From NCBI GenBank assembly GCA_027489355.1, contig JAIXZY010000079.1, positions 62,001 to 126,000 of the forward strand: DNA of 64,000 nucleotides, written 5' to 3'. How positions within the stretch are numbered: position 1 is the stretch's first letter; each line of letters opens with the position of its first letter. The notes beneath the pieces are model-generated. The model did not search any database, was not told the DNA's origin, and saw only the letters and a list, made by a program, of their open reading frames with translations. The translations under genes were made by a program, and so were the position numbers. Of the stretch, positions 53,389-62,505 are shown in pieces. This stretch comes from Paracoccaceae bacterium. Its GTDB lineage: Bacteria > Pseudomonadota > Alphaproteobacteria > Rhodobacterales > Rhodobacteraceae.

Positions 53389-54215
53389 AAACCGTCTCGG
53401 AAAACCGGGCGTTCGGCGGCGTCCAGGGCGTCTACACCCATGCCTCGCAGGCCACGGGCTGCGACATGACCTTCGGCCTTTTCCTGCCCGAACAGGCCGA
53501 GGACGGGCCGGTCCCGCTGCTGTGGTTCCTCTCGGGCCTGACCTGCACGCACGAGAACGCGATGGTCAAGGCCGGCGCGCAGCGTTGGGCGGCCGAAGCC
53601 GGGATCGCGCTGGTCTTCCCCGACACCTCTCCCCGCGGCGAGGGCGTGGCGAACGACCCCGACTTCGCGCTGGGGCAGGGCGCGGGCTTCTACGTCAACG
53701 CCACCCAGGCCCCCTGGGCGCCGCATTTCCGCATGTGGGACTACATCACCGAGGACCTGCCTCGCGTCCTCTTCAACGCCTTCCCGCTGGCCGAAGAGGC
53801 GCAGGGGATCACCGGCCATTCCATGGGCGGCCACGGCGCTCTGACCATCGCGATGAGCTTCCCAGGCCGCTTCAAATCGGTCTCCGCCTTCGCTCCGATC
53901 TGCAACCCTACGGCGAGCGATTGGGGCCGTCCGCAATTTTCTGCCTATCTCGGCGCGGACGAGTCGTCATGGGCGGCGCATGATGCCACCTTGCTGATGC
54001 GGCGCCGCGGGTTCGACGGGCCGATTCTGGTCGACCAGGGGACGGCTGACCAGTTCCTCGACAAGCTCCGCCCCGAGGCGCTGGCCGAAGCGATGGCCCA
54101 GGCGCGCCAGGGCGGCACGTTCCGGATGCAGAAGGGCTATGACCACAGCTATTTCTTCGTTTCGACCTTCATGGAGGACCATGTGTCCTTCCATGCCCAG
54201 GCTTTCCTGGGCTAG
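53385..54215 (+). CDS. fghA: S-formylglutathione hydrolase
   Basis: This 276-residue esterase of the glutathione-dependent formaldehyde detoxification pathway hydrolyses S-formylglutathione to formate. The sequence follows the FghA/FrmB family closely: PLLWFLSGLTCTHENAM, FPDTSPRGEGV, the nucleophile elbow GHSMGGHGA (about Ser147), DQGTADQFL (Asp) and GYDHSYFFV (His). It is translationally coupled to the AEC gene. The partner adh gene is not in this window. Confidence 0.93.
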   Translation: MKTVSENRAFGGVQGVYTHASQATGCDMTFGLFLPEQAEDGPVPLLWFLSGLTCTHENAMVKAGAQRWAAEAGIALVFPDTSPRGEGVANDPDFALGQGAGFYVNATQAPWAPHFRMWDYITEDLPRVLFNAFPLAEEAQGITGHSMGGHGALTIAMSFPGRFKSVSAFAPICNPTASDWGRPQFSAYLGADESSWAAHDATLLMRRRGFDGPILVDQGTADQFLDKLRPEALAEAMAQARQGGTFRMQKGYDHSYFFVSTFMEDHVSFHAQAFLG

Positions 54216-54678
54216 GGTGCTCTTTCTCGCCCTTGCCGTCGCGGCCTCTCCGGTCGCGGCGGCCAGCCCGGCCGAGACGGTGCTGTCGGCAGTGAACGCC
54301 GCCCGCGCCAAGGCCGGCTGCCAGCCGCTGCGGCTGAACGCCAAGCTCACGGCGGCGGCCAAGGGCCATGCCACGGCGATGGCGCAGCAGAACTTCTTCG
54401 GCCATGCGGGCAAGGACGGCAGCAAGTTCTCGTCGCGGATCAAGCGGCAGGGCTACAGCTACCGCACCGCGGCCGAGAACATCGCGGCGGGCTACCGCTC
54501 GGCTTCGCAGGTGGTGACGGGCTGGCTGAAAAGCGCGGGCCACCGGCGGAACATGCTGAACTGCCGGATGACCGAAACCGGCATCGCGATGGTCTACCAG
54601 CCCGACGACCGGCCGATCCGCGGCAACCCGGCGCCCTTGCGCTACTATTGGGTGCAGGTCTTCGCCGCTCCGGGCTGA
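54181..54678 (+). CDS. Secreted CAP/SCP-domain protein
   Basis: This 165-residue protein has a signal peptide (VLFLALAVAASPVAA) and a CAP domain: AETVLSAVNAARAKAGC, HATAMAQQNFFGHAG, AENIAAGYRS and WLKSAGHRRNMLN. ATG 54181 has GGAGG 3 bases upstream, and ATG 54193 is an alternative. It overlaps the end of the fghA gene by 35 bases. Bacterial CAP proteins are extracellular and mostly of unknown role. Confidence 0.87.
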   Translation: MCPSMPRLSWARVLFLALAVAASPVAAASPAETVLSAVNAARAKAGCQPLRLNAKLTAAAKGHATAMAQQNFFGHAGKDGSKFSSRIKRQGYSYRTAAENIAAGYRSASQVVTGWLKSAGHRRNMLNCRMTETGIAMVYQPDDRPIRGNPAPLRYYWVQVFAAPG

Positions 54679-54681
54679 GGC

Positions 54682-54702
54682 CTGTCCACAGTGGACAGTT
54701 TT
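54682..54702 (+). terminator. Hairpin with T-run after the CAP gene
   Basis: CTGTCCAC-A-GTGGACAG (54682-54698) is followed by TTTT, a plausible rho-independent terminator 4 bases after the stop. Its core TGTCCAC-N-GTGGACA also occurs at 16484-16498. Confidence 0.6.
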
Positions 54703-54849
54703 CCAAGGCGCAATGAAATCAGTGCGTTGGTCGTGGCCGTTCAGGAAGGCTTAACCGTCTCGCCGCCCCTTTGTCCCTGCCACGCGCCATGCCTGTTGTG
54801 CGACGGGCGCCACTGCGCGTAGCCTGTCGGAAACAGGGGGAGTGACGCG

Positions 54850-55293
54850 ATGCGCAACTTTCTGACGATTGTCCTGGTCGCGGTGGCCGCGATCCTTGGC
54901 TTCTTCGCCTACCAGTCCAGCCAGAAGGGCAACGCCCTGCAAGCCGAGCTTGCTGCCAGAAGCGAAGCGGTCACGGCACTGGAGACCGAACGCACCGCAT
55001 TGACCGAAGAAATCGCCGCCATGAAGACGGCCGCCACCGAGGCCGCCACCGCTGCTGAAACCGAAAGGGCGGCCCTGGCGGAGCAGATCGCGGCGTTGGA
55101 AGCGGAACGGACCGACCGGGCGGAAATGGCGGCCAGTCTGGAACGCGAGCGGACCGAGCTTTCACAGAAGCTGATGATGCTTGAGACCGAGAAGACGCAA
55201 CTTTCCCAGCAGGTCGCGGGCCTGACGGAACAGGCGACGGCCTTGCAGGCCCGGATCGAGGAACTGACCGCCGCCGCCCCCGCCAATCCCTGA
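54850..55293 (+). CDS. Membrane-anchored coiled-coil protein
   Basis: This 147-residue protein has one N-terminal membrane span (LTIVLVAVAAILGFFAY, about residues 5-21). An unbroken Glu/Ala/Leu/Thr-rich coiled coil with heptad-like repeats (ALETERTALTEEIAAM, ALEAERTD, SLERERTELSQKL, LETEKTQLSQQV) follows to the end. It is probably a periplasmic rod or scaffold, and no family is recognised. AGGGGGAG lies before ATG 54850. Confidence 0.75.
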   Translation: MRNFLTIVLVAVAAILGFFAYQSSQKGNALQAELAARSEAVTALETERTALTEEIAAMKTAATEAATAAETERAALAEQIAALEAERTDRAEMAASLERERTELSQKLMMLETEKTQLSQQVAGLTEQATALQARIEELTAAAPANP

Positions 55294-55370
55294 CAGCGCC
55301 GGCCTGCCCGCGACATCGCTTGACGCAGGCAGGACAGACGGAACCCGGACCTCCGGGTTCTCTGCCCGGC

Positions 55371-56306
55371 ATGGCACGTTCTCCTGCCCTGACCGGCATC
55401 CTTTTCGCCATCGGTGGCACGCTGATCTTTTCGGTCAACGACGTCTCGATCAAGTTTCTCTCGGACGGCTACGCGCTGCACCAGGTGATCCTGATCCGGG
55501 CCTTCGTGGCGATGGCCTTCATTCTGGTCGTCATCAGCCGGTCCGAGCGCGGCTTCTCGCAGCTTGCCACCAGCCGCCCCAGCACGCATCTGGCGCGGGT
55601 CTGCATCGTGATGATCTCGAACGTCACCTACTTCGTCGGCCTTGCCACGCTACCCTTGGCCGACGCCGTGGCCGTGGCCTACGTCAGCCCTATCATCATC
55701 ACCCTGCTGTCCATCGTCTTCCTGCGGGAAAAGGTCGGGCCGCGCCGCTGGGCAGCGGTGATGATCGGGATGCTCGGCGTGATCGTCATGCTGCGCCCGG
55801 GCGCGGGCGTCATCCAGCCCGCGGCCCTGCTCGTCCTGATCTCGGCGGTGATGTATGCCAGCGGAAACCTCCTTGTCCGCCACATGGGCGGCACCGAAAG
55901 CGCGATGACGCTATCCTTCTACGTGCAGGCCGGGTTCATCCTGGTCAGTCTTGGCATGGGCCTATGGGTCGGCGACGGCCACCTGGCCGAGGAGGACGGC
56001 CTCTGGGCCTTCCTCTTCCGCCCCTGGATCTGGCCACCCCTGCACGACTGGCCGGTCTTCCTGGCCACCGGCCTGTCCGTGGGGATCGGCGGGATGATGG
56101 TCACCCAGGCCTATCGCACCACCGAGGCCGGGCTGATCGCACCCTTCGAATATGTCGGCATGCCGCTGGCCATCCTCTGGGGCCTTCTGGTCTTTGGTAC
56201 CTTTCCCGACGCTGTCTCCTGGCTGGGGATTGCACTCATCTGCGGCTCTGGCCTTTATGTCATCTGGCGCGAAACGGTGCGGAAACGGGACAGCGATGCA
56301 GCCTGA
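55371..56306 (+). CDS. DMT-superfamily (EamA) transporter
   Basis: This 311-residue protein has about ten membrane helices in two EamA repeats (ILFAIGGTLIFSVNDVSIKFL, ADAVAVAYVSPIIITLLSIVFLREK, TTEAGLIAPFEYVGMPLAILWG). It is probably a metabolite or drug exporter. ATG 55371 (MARSPALTG) is taken because the fold begins there. A TTG at 55320 in the same frame is possible. The HAD gene begins 11 bases before its stop. Confidence 0.87.
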   Translation: MARSPALTGILFAIGGTLIFSVNDVSIKFLSDGYALHQVILIRAFVAMAFILVVISRSERGFSQLATSRPSTHLARVCIVMISNVTYFVGLATLPLADAVAVAYVSPIIITLLSIVFLREKVGPRRWAAVMIGMLGVIVMLRPGAGVIQPAALLVLISAVMYASGNLLVRHMGGTESAMTLSFYVQAGFILVSLGMGLWVGDGHLAEEDGLWAFLFRPWIWPPLHDWPVFLATGLSVGIGGMMVTQAYRTTEAGLIAPFEYVGMPLAILWGLLVFGTFPDAVSWLGIALICGSGLYVIWRETVRKRDSDAA

Positions 56307-56919
56307 GGCAGTGATCTTCGACATCGGCAACGTGCTGACCCGCTGGCAGCCCGAGTCCTTCTACGACCGCGTCCTGGGCGAGGACCGCCGCCGCGCCCTC
56401 TTCGCCGAGGTCGACCTCCACCACATGAACGCGCTGGTCGACGACGGCGCGCTGTTCCGGGAGACGATCTATGACTGGGCCGACCGCCACCCCGCCTGGG
56501 CCCCGGAAATCCGCCTCTGGTACGACCGCTGGATCGAACTGGCCTCCCCCCGGATCGAAGGCTCCATCGCCCTGCTCCGCGCCTTGCGAAAGAAGGGCGT
56601 GCCGGTCTTCTGCCTGACCAACTTCGGCAGCTATTCCTACGAGGAAGCCCGCGACAAGCTGGACTTCCTGGGCGAGTTCGACCGCGAATACGTCTCGGGC
56701 CGCCTTCGTGTGTCGAAGCCCGATCCACGCATCTACCAGGCGGTCGAGGACGACTGCGGAATCGCCCCCGACCGGCTGATCTTCACCGACGACCGGGCCG
56801 ACAACATCACCGCCGCCGCCCGCCGCGGCTGGCGCACGCATCAATTCGAAAGCTGGCAAGGCTGGGCTGCGCGCCTGGTGGCCGAGGGGCTTTTGACCAA
56901 CGAAGAGGCAGGCCTGTGA
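56296..56919 (+). CDS. HAD-superfamily hydrolase (YihX-like)
   Basis: This 207-residue phosphatase has motif I VIFDIGNVLTRW, motif II LTNFGS, the Lys of SKPDPRIYQ and motif IV IFTDDRADNI. The FDIGNV variant of motif I is typical of the YihX/epoxide-hydrolase-N-terminal branch. It overlaps both the DMT gene upstream and the OCD-family gene downstream (GTGA), forming a three-gene operon. Confidence 0.88.
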   Translation: MQPEAVIFDIGNVLTRWQPESFYDRVLGEDRRRALFAEVDLHHMNALVDDGALFRETIYDWADRHPAWAPEIRLWYDRWIELASPRIEGSIALLRALRKKGVPVFCLTNFGSYSYEEARDKLDFLGEFDREYVSGRLRVSKPDPRIYQAVEDDCGIAPDRLIFTDDRADNITAAARRGWRTHQFESWQGWAARLVAEGLLTNEEAGL

Positions 56920-57818
56920 CCGAAATCGTTCCGAAAGAGGCCGAGGCCCATCTGACCTGGCGCGGGCTGCTTGATGCCTTCGAGGCCGGCCACAAGCTTC
57001 CGCTTGCCGACCTGAAGGACCTGTTCCTGTATCGCGGGCAGGACACTATCCTGGACCGCGGGGCCTGGATCGACGGGCTGGGCGCGCTGGTCAAGGTGGC
57101 GACGGTCTTCCCGGCGAACGCCGCCAAGGGGCTGCCCACGATCTACGGGGTCGTCAGCCTGTTCGACGACAAGACCGGCGATCTTTCCGCCCTGGTCGAC
57201 TTCCACCTTGTCACCAAGTGGAAGACGGCAGGCGACAGCCTTCTCTCCGCCTCGCGTCTTGCCCGGAAGGACGCAAGGAACTTCCTTCTTGTCGGAGCGG
57301 GGGCCGTGGCCCGCAGCATGGTCGAGGCCTATTCCTCGATCTTCCCCGACGCCCGCTTCACCGTCTGGAGCCGCACCCGCGACAGCGCCGAGGCGATGGG
57401 CCTGCCCGTGGCCGATGACCTGGAAACCGCGGTCCGGCGGGCCGATGTCATCTGTTCCGCCACGATGGCGACCGCCCCCCTGATCAAGGGCGATTGGCTG
57501 CAACCCGGCCAGCACCTCGACCTGATCGGTGCCTACAAACCCGGCATGCGCGAAGTGGACGACCGCGCCATGCAACGCGCCCGCGTCTTCGTCGACAGCC
57601 GCGCCACGACCATCCAACACATCGGCGAACTGATCGACCCCATCGCCTCTGGTGCCATCACCGAGGCGGACGTGGTGGCCGACTTCTACGACGACGCAGC
57701 ACTTTACGCCCGCCGGTCCGATGACGAGATCACCATCGCGAAGAACGGCGGTGGCGCGCATCTGGACCTGATGACGGCCACCTACATTGCCGACTGCTGG
57801 CGCCTTCGCGCGACCTGA
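56916..57818 (+). CDS. Ornithine cyclodeaminase / mu-crystallin family protein
   Basis: This 300-residue NAD(P)-binding enzyme has the family core VTKWKTAGDSLLSASRLARKDARNFLLVGAGAVARSMVEA and WLQPGQHLDLIGAYKPGMREVD. Members are ornithine cyclodeaminases, ketimine or pyrroline-2-carboxylate reductases or alanine dehydrogenases, so the reaction is open. A pyrroline reductase role would fit the proline-analogue metabolism elsewhere in the window, but it is 34 kb away. The start is GTG at 56916, overlapping the HAD stop. Confidence 0.85.
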   Translation: MTEIVPKEAEAHLTWRGLLDAFEAGHKLPLADLKDLFLYRGQDTILDRGAWIDGLGALVKVATVFPANAAKGLPTIYGVVSLFDDKTGDLSALVDFHLVTKWKTAGDSLLSASRLARKDARNFLLVGAGAVARSMVEAYSSIFPDARFTVWSRTRDSAEAMGLPVADDLETAVRRADVICSATMATAPLIKGDWLQPGQHLDLIGAYKPGMREVDDRAMQRARVFVDSRATTIQHIGELIDPIASGAITEADVVADFYDDAALYARRSDDEITIAKNGGGAHLDLMTATYIADCWRLRAT

Positions 57819-57822
57819 TCGG

Positions 57823-58542
57823 TCAGGCGCCGATGAACTCGCGCACGAAGGGCGTCGCGGGCCGCGCCCGGATGTCCTGCGGCTTGCCGATCTGCTCGAT
57901 CTTGCCCATCGACATGACGACGACCAGGTCGGCAAGCTCCATCGCCTCGTCCTGGTCATGCGTGACGAAAACGGTGGTCAGCCCCGTCGTGTCATGGATG
58001 TCGCGCAGGCCCTGGCGCAGCTCCTTCCGCACCTTCGCGTCCAGCGCGCCGAAGGGTTCGTCGAGGAGCAGCATCCGCGGCTCGATGGCCAGCGCACGCG
58101 CCAGGGCCACCCGCTGCCGCTGGCCGCCGGACAACTGGCTGGGATAGCGCGACCCGATGTCGGGCAACTGGATCAGGTCCAGCAGCTTCGTCACCCGCCG
58201 CGCGATTTCCGCCTTCTGCGGGCGGGTCGCGCTGGGGCGGGCGTTCAGGCCGTAGGCGATGTTGTCGAAGACGGTCATATGCCGGAACAGCGCATAAGAC
58301 TGGAACACGAACCCCGCCCGCCGCTGTTGCACCGAAAGGCCGGTGGCGTCCTGCCCGTCGAACAGCACCCGGCCCGAGGTCGGGAACTCCAGCCCGCCGA
58401 GGATGCGCAGAAGCGTGGTCTTGCCTGACCCCGAGGGGCCGAGAAGCGCCACCAGCGCGCCCGAGGGGATGGCAAGCGACACGGGGTGCAGGGCCGCCGT
58501 GGTGCCGAACTGCTTGGAGATCTCGTCGATTTCGATGTGCAT
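57823..58542 (-). CDS. cysA: Sulfate/thiosulfate ABC transporter ATP-binding protein CysA (short form)
   Basis: This 239-residue ATPase has Walker [10 protein letters not shown] near residue 36, [20 protein letters not shown] and [12 protein letters not shown]. It ends about 10 residues after the NBD ([10 protein letters not shown]), whereas typical CysA is ~350 residues with a C-terminal regulatory TOBE-type domain. No continuation is seen downstream. The order Rrf2, small ORF, sulfate-binding protein, cysT, cysW, cysA marks the sulfate uptake operon. Start ATG 58542 is chosen by family alignment. Confidence 0.88.
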   Translation of the reverse strand: MHIEIDEISKQFGTTAALHPVSLAIPSGALVALLGPSGSGKTTLLRILGGLEFPTSGRVLFDGQDATGLSVQQRRAGFVFQSYALFRHMTVFDNIAYGLNARPSATRPQKAEIARRVTKLLDLIQLPDIGSRYPSQLSGGQRQRVALARALAIEPRMLLLDEPFGALDAKVRKELRQGLRDIHDTTGLTTVFVTHDQDEAMELADLVVVMSMGKIEQIGKPQDIRARPATPFVREFIGA

Positions 58543-58549
58543 GGGGACC

Positions 58550-59404
58550 TCAGTGGCGATGGGTGGCGGCAAGCTGGTCGGCATGACGCAGCTCCAGCAG
58601 GGTCTTCAGCAAGAGCGTGACCAGCGCCAGGAGCGCCAGCACCGCGGCCAGCGTGAAGGCCGCGACCGAGAGGTATTCCTGGTACAGCATCTCGATCGTG
58701 GTCGGGATCGTCGCGGTCTGGCCGCGGATCTTGCCTGAGACGACGGCGACCGCCCCGAACTCGCCCATCGCGCGGGCGTTGCAGAGAAGGACACCGTACA
58801 ACAGCGCCCAGCGGATGTTCGGCAGCGTCACCGTCCAGAACACCCGCCAGCCCCCCGCGCCAAGGGTCAGCGCGGCCTCTTCCTCGGCCCGGCCCTGTTC
58901 GATCATAACGGGGATGAGTTCCCGCGCGACGAAGGGGAAGGTCACGAACATCGTGGCCAGGACGATCCCCGGCATGGCGAAGACGATGGGATAGCCCTGG
59001 TCCACCAGCCAGGCCCCGATGGCCGAATTCGCGCCGAAGGTCAGCACGATGCACAGACCCGCGACGACCGGCGAGACGCTGAACGGCAGGTCGATCAGCG
59101 TGATCAGGAAGGCCTTGCCGCGAAAGTCGAACTTGGTGATGAACCAGGCCGCCGCAATGCCGAAGGCGGCGTTCAGCGGCACCGAGATCGCCGCAATGGT
59201 CACCGTCAGCTTGATCGCGGCCCAGGCGTCCTTGTGCGACAGGCTTTGCAACGCCGCCCCTATCCCGTCGCGCAACGCCTCGACGAAAACCGCGACAAGG
59301 GGCGCGAGGACCAGCACCGACAGCCCCGTGACCGCCAGCGCGATCAGGGCGCGGCGGGCCAGCGGGGTCTCATCGGTCGCAGGCCGGAAGGTTGCGTCAG
59401 ACAT
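58550..59404 (-). CDS. cysW: Sulfate ABC transporter permease CysW
   Basis: This 284-residue permease has about six spans. The [40 protein letters not shown] stretch and the [24 protein letters not shown] loop identify CysW. Its start overlaps the cysT stop region by 8 bases. It pairs with CysT to form the sulfate channel. Confidence 0.93.
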   Translation of the reverse strand: MSDATFRPATDETPLARRALIALAVTGLSVLVLAPLVAVFVEALRDGIGAALQSLSHKDAWAAIKLTVTIAAISVPLNAAFGIAAAWFITKFDFRGKAFLITLIDLPFSVSPVVAGLCIVLTFGANSAIGAWLVDQGYPIVFAMPGIVLATMFVTFPFVARELIPVMIEQGRAEEEAALTLGAGGWRVFWTVTLPNIRWALLYGVLLCNARAMGEFGAVAVVSGKIRGQTATIPTTIEMLYQEYLSVAAFTLAAVLALLALVTLLLKTLLELRHADQLAATHRH

Positions 59405-60233
59405 TGCCGATCCTCCTGCGGCTCCAGACCTGGATCAGGTTGATCACCAGTAGCATCGCGAAGCTGATCAGCAGCATGGCGATCCCGATGGCGGCGGCCG
59501 CGTCATAGTTGAACTCTTCCAGCTGGATCACGATCAGCAGGGGCGCGATCTCGGTGACCAGCGGGATGTTCCCGGCGATGAAGATGACCGAGCCGTATTC
59601 GCCCACCGCCCGCGCCAGCGCCAGCGCAAAGCCGGTCAGCGCGGCGGGTGCCAGCATCGGCAGGACGACGTGGCGCAGCGTGTGCAGGCGGGAGGCACCC
59701 AGGGTGGCCGAGGCCTCCTCGACCTCGCGGTCGATCTCCTCGATCACGGGCTGGACCGTGCGGGCCACGAAGGGCAAGCCGACGAAAACAAGCGCGATCA
59801 GGATGCCCCACTGCGTGTAGGCGATCTTCCAGCCGATCTCGGCGGCCAGCGCCCCGAAAGCCCCGTTCGGGGCGTACAACGCGGTCAGCGAGATGCCGGC
59901 GACGGCCGTGGGCAAGGCGAAGGGCAGGTCCACCGCCGCATCCAGCAACCGGCGGCCGGGGAAACGGTAGCGGACCAGGACCCAGGCCAGCAGGACCCCG
60001 AAGACCAGGTTGAACAGCGCCGCGATCAGCGACAGGCGGAAGGACAAGAACAGCGCGGCCCAGACACGCTCGCGGTTCACTGTCTCCCAGATGCCGACCA
60101 AACCGTAATTGGCGCCCTTCAGAAGAAGGGCGCCGATGGGCAGAAGCACGACGAGAGAGAGCATCGTCAGGGTGATCCCCATGCTGAGGCCAAGGCCGGG
60201 CATCGGGGATCGGTTCACAAGCGGTCTGCCCAT
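59397..60233 (-). CDS. cysT: Sulfate ABC transporter permease CysT (CysU)
   Basis: This permease of about 278 residues has [41 protein letters not shown] and the [23 protein letters not shown] loop. Two ATGs (60236, 60233) stand in tandem; 60233 has GGAG at better spacing. It lies 9 bases after the sulfate-binding-protein gene. Confidence 0.93.
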   Translation of the reverse strand: MGRPLVNRSPMPGLGLSMGITLTMLSLVVLLPIGALLLKGANYGLVGIWETVNRERVWAALFLSFRLSLIAALFNLVFGVLLAWVLVRYRFPGRRLLDAAVDLPFALPTAVAGISLTALYAPNGAFGALAAEIGWKIAYTQWGILIALVFVGLPFVARTVQPVIEEIDREVEEASATLGASRLHTLRHVVLPMLAPAALTGFALALARAVGEYGSVIFIAGNIPLVTEIAPLLIVIQLEEFNYDAAAAIGIAMLLISFAMLLVINLIQVWSRRRIGNV

Positions 60234-60242
60234 CATCTCTCC

Positions 60243-61358
60243 TTACTTCGGCACGTAGATCTGGTCGAAGATGCCGCCGTCGCCGAAGTGTTCGGGTTGC
60301 ACCTTGGCCCAGCCGCCAAAGCTGGCGATGTCCACAAGCTCCAGCTCCGGGAAGCGGGCCACATCCTCTGGCGCGGCTTTCGAGCTGTCCCAGCCGCGGT
60401 AGAAGTTCTTGAAGGCAATCGCCTGGCCTTCGGGCGAGTAGAGGAAGTTCAGATAGGCCTCGGCCAGCTTGCGCTGCTCGTCGGACTTGATGTTGCTCTC
60501 GACCAGGGCGACCGGCGGCTCGGCCAGGACGCTGACCGACGGCACCACGATGTCGAACTGATCCTCACCGATTTCCTTCAGCGCCAGGTAGGCCTCGTTT
60601 TCCCAGGCCAGCAGCACGTCACCGATCCCGCGCTGGGCGAAGGTGGTGGTCGACCCGCGTGCGCCCTGGTCCAGGACGGGAACGTTCTTGTACAGCGCGC
60701 CGACGAACTCTTTCGGGTCCTTGCCGTTCTTCTCGGCCCAGGCCCAGGCGGCCAGGTAGTTCCACCGCGCCCCGCCACTGGTCTTGGGGTTCGGCGTGAT
60801 CACCTCCACGCCCTCGGCCACCAGATCGCCCCAGTCCTTCAGGCCCTTCGGGTTGCCCTCGCGCACCAGGAACACGATGGTCGAGGTATAGGGCGACGAG
60901 TTGTGCGGCAGCTTCGTCTGCCAGTCGGCGGGCAGCTTCCCGGCCTCGGCGATCTTGTCGATGTCGGACGCCAACGCCAGCGTCACCACCTGCGCCTCAA
61001 GCCCGTCGATCACCGCGCGGGCCTGCGACCCCGATCCGCCGTGGCTGACCTCGATCTCGGGCGCGGGGTTGCCCTGCGCGGTCCAGAAGGCGGCGAAAGC
61101 CTCGTTGACCTCGCGATACAGCTCGCGCGTCGGGTCATAGCTGACGTTCAGCAGGCTTTCCGCCTGGACCTGGGCGGGGGAGGCGCCCAGGCCCAGGACC
61201 GCCAGCGCCGCGCTGGCCGCAAGGCTGCGCAGGCGGCTGACCGGCCAGCCCGTCAGGCGGCGAAGCCCGTCGGCAATCGTGACGCGGCCGTCGTCATGCG
61301 CTTGGGCCAGAAAGCCCTGCGCGGTGATCGATCCGGCGACGGTAATGGTGGCAATCAT
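60243..61358 (-). CDS. Sulfate-binding periplasmic protein with unusual N-terminal extension
   Basis: This 371-residue protein has a mature part like Sbp/CysP ([51 protein letters not shown]). The signal-peptide helix ([22 protein letters not shown]) comes only after ~45 polar residues that contain [19 protein letters not shown] 61358 follows AAGGAGA at 5 bases. A second in-frame ATG at 61451 overlaps the upstream stop as ATGA and would lengthen it to 402 residues. The extension may be a fused small ORF. Confidence 0.88.
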   Translation of the reverse strand: MIATITVAGSITAQGFLAQAHDDGRVTIADGLRRLTGWPVSRLRSLAASAALAVLGLGASPAQVQAESLLNVSYDPTRELYREVNEAFAAFWTAQGNPAPEIEVSHGGSGSQARAVIDGLEAQVVTLALASDIDKIAEAGKLPADWQTKLPHNSSPYTSTIVFLVREGNPKGLKDWGDLVAEGVEVITPNPKTSGGARWNYLAAWAWAEKNGKDPKEFVGALYKNVPVLDQGARGSTTTFAQRGIGDVLLAWENEAYLALKEIGEDQFDIVVPSVSVLAEPPVALVESNIKSDEQRKLAEAYLNFLYSPEGQAIAFKNFYRGWDSSKAAPEDVARFPELELVDIASFGGWAKVQPEHFGDGGIFDQIYVPK

Positions 61359-61447
61359 CTCGGTCTCCTTCGGGGCCCGCGATCTGCGCGGGGCAATGGG
61401 GCGATAGGGCGCAAGGCCCAGAATGGTCTGCGGCAGGGGCAGGGCCG

Positions 61448-61687
61448 TCATGCGGCACCCCCGATCGGCTCGATGCGGGCCTCCCAGACCTTGGCATCAC
61501 GACCGGACAGCAGTTCGGCCACGGCTTCGGCGGGATCTCTGGTGAACAGGACCAGCGGGCTGCCGTTCACCCGGTGGGTCAGGCCGGTGCGGCGGTCCAC
61601 CAGTCGGACGGCGCAGGCCTGGCGAAGGGGCTTGGCCAGGGCGGTCACCTGATCCGCCAGCTTGCGATGCGTCGCGGCAAGGCTCAT
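61448..61687 (-). CDS. Small conserved-looking protein of the sulfate operon
   Basis: This 79-residue soluble protein starts [19 protein letters not shown] at ATG 61687, with GGAG 7 bases upstream. It ends RIEPIGGAA, with its TGA overlapping an ATG of the sulfate-binding-protein frame (ATGA). No family is recognised and there is no signal peptide or membrane span. Its place as first gene after the promoter with the AATCACGAC motif implies a role in sulfate uptake or its control. Confidence 0.6.
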   Translation of the reverse strand: MSLAATHRKLADQVTALAKPLRQACAVRLVDRRTGLTHRVNGSPLVLFTRDPAEAVAELLSGRDAKVWEARIEPIGGAA

Positions 61688-61791
61688 CGTCCATCTCCTT
61701 CTGTCGTCCGGGCAAGGCACCACGCCCTGCCGATACCTAAATAACGACAGGAAGGATCGAGTATTGCAACGGAAAATTCACGCCGTATTCA

Positions 61792-61801
61792 GTCGTGATT
61801 T
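61792..61801 (-). promoter_or_regulatory. AAATCACGAC motif, copy 3 (sulfate operon)
   Basis: On the minus strand this site reads AAATCACGACTGAAT, about 105 bases upstream of the 61687 start. It shares AATCACGAC with the two copies at 5486-5499 and 5745-5758. A half-site TCACG lies 10 bases away in inverted orientation (61778-61782). The 61688-61881 gap otherwise holds no gene. Confidence 0.45.
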
Positions 61802-61881
61802 GAGAAGGATTTTCTCCGCCCCCTGCCCGAAACCGGTCCGGGAAACGAGGAGAATCTGATGGAATGGCAGAGAGTTGTCGC

Positions 61882-62340
61882 TTAAGCCGTTGTGCCCATC
61901 ACCTGCTCGGCCACTGCGCCGGACCGCAGCATGTCTTCCAGCGTCAGCGAGTCGATGATCACCAGGTAGGACCAGAACACCTCGGCAAAGACCTTGCGGA
62001 TTCGGCAGGTGGCCTCGTCGGTGCAGTCCTCGCACCGCTGGTAGGCCCGGCGCGACAGGCAGGGCAGGGGGGCGATCGGTCCGTCGATTGTGCGCAGAAG
62101 CTCCGAGATCGAGATCTCGGAGGGCCGTTTCAGCAGGCTGTAGCCGCCCGACCGTCCCCGGATCGACGCGATTACGCCGGCATTGCGCACTTCCAGAAGG
62201 ATATGCTCCAGGAAGCGCTTCGGCGTGCCCGAGCGTTTCGCGATCTCCTCGATCGTCAGCGCCTGCGGCTGGGCCTTCGCGGCCTCGTCGCCCAGCACCA
62301 GAAGCGCCTTCAGCGCATATTTCATCTTCTGCGTGATCAT
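61882..62340 (-). CDS. Rrf2-family transcriptional regulator
   Basis: This 152-residue regulator begins MITQKMKYALKALLVLGDEA, has the winged HTH TIEEIAKRSGTPKRFLEHILLEVRNAGVI (about residues 29-57) and the Rrf2 wing IRGRSGGYSL. Four cysteines (94, 103, 106, 112 in PCLSRRAYQRCEDCTDEATC) could hold an Fe-S cluster or act as a thiol sensor. Preceding the sulfate uptake genes on the same strand, it is the likely cysteine/sulfur-status regulator of that operon, like CymR in function. Confidence 0.9.
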   Translation of the reverse strand: MITQKMKYALKALLVLGDEAAKAQPQALTIEEIAKRSGTPKRFLEHILLEVRNAGVIASIRGRSGGYSLLKRPSEISISELLRTIDGPIAPLPCLSRRAYQRCEDCTDEATCRIRKVFAEVFWSYLVIIDSLTLEDMLRSGAVAEQVMGTTA

Positions 62341-62505
62341 GGCGAAAGGCTACGCTCCGGAATGTCGAGAATCAATGTCGCGAATGCCGCGCCGGGCAAC
62401 ACGGGTGCCTGCATCTGACAGGGCCAGACAATAAACACGATAATTATGGTAGACATTGACGGGTTTTCAGGCAACCTTACCCAAGACCGAAAGAAAGGAG
62501 GCCCG

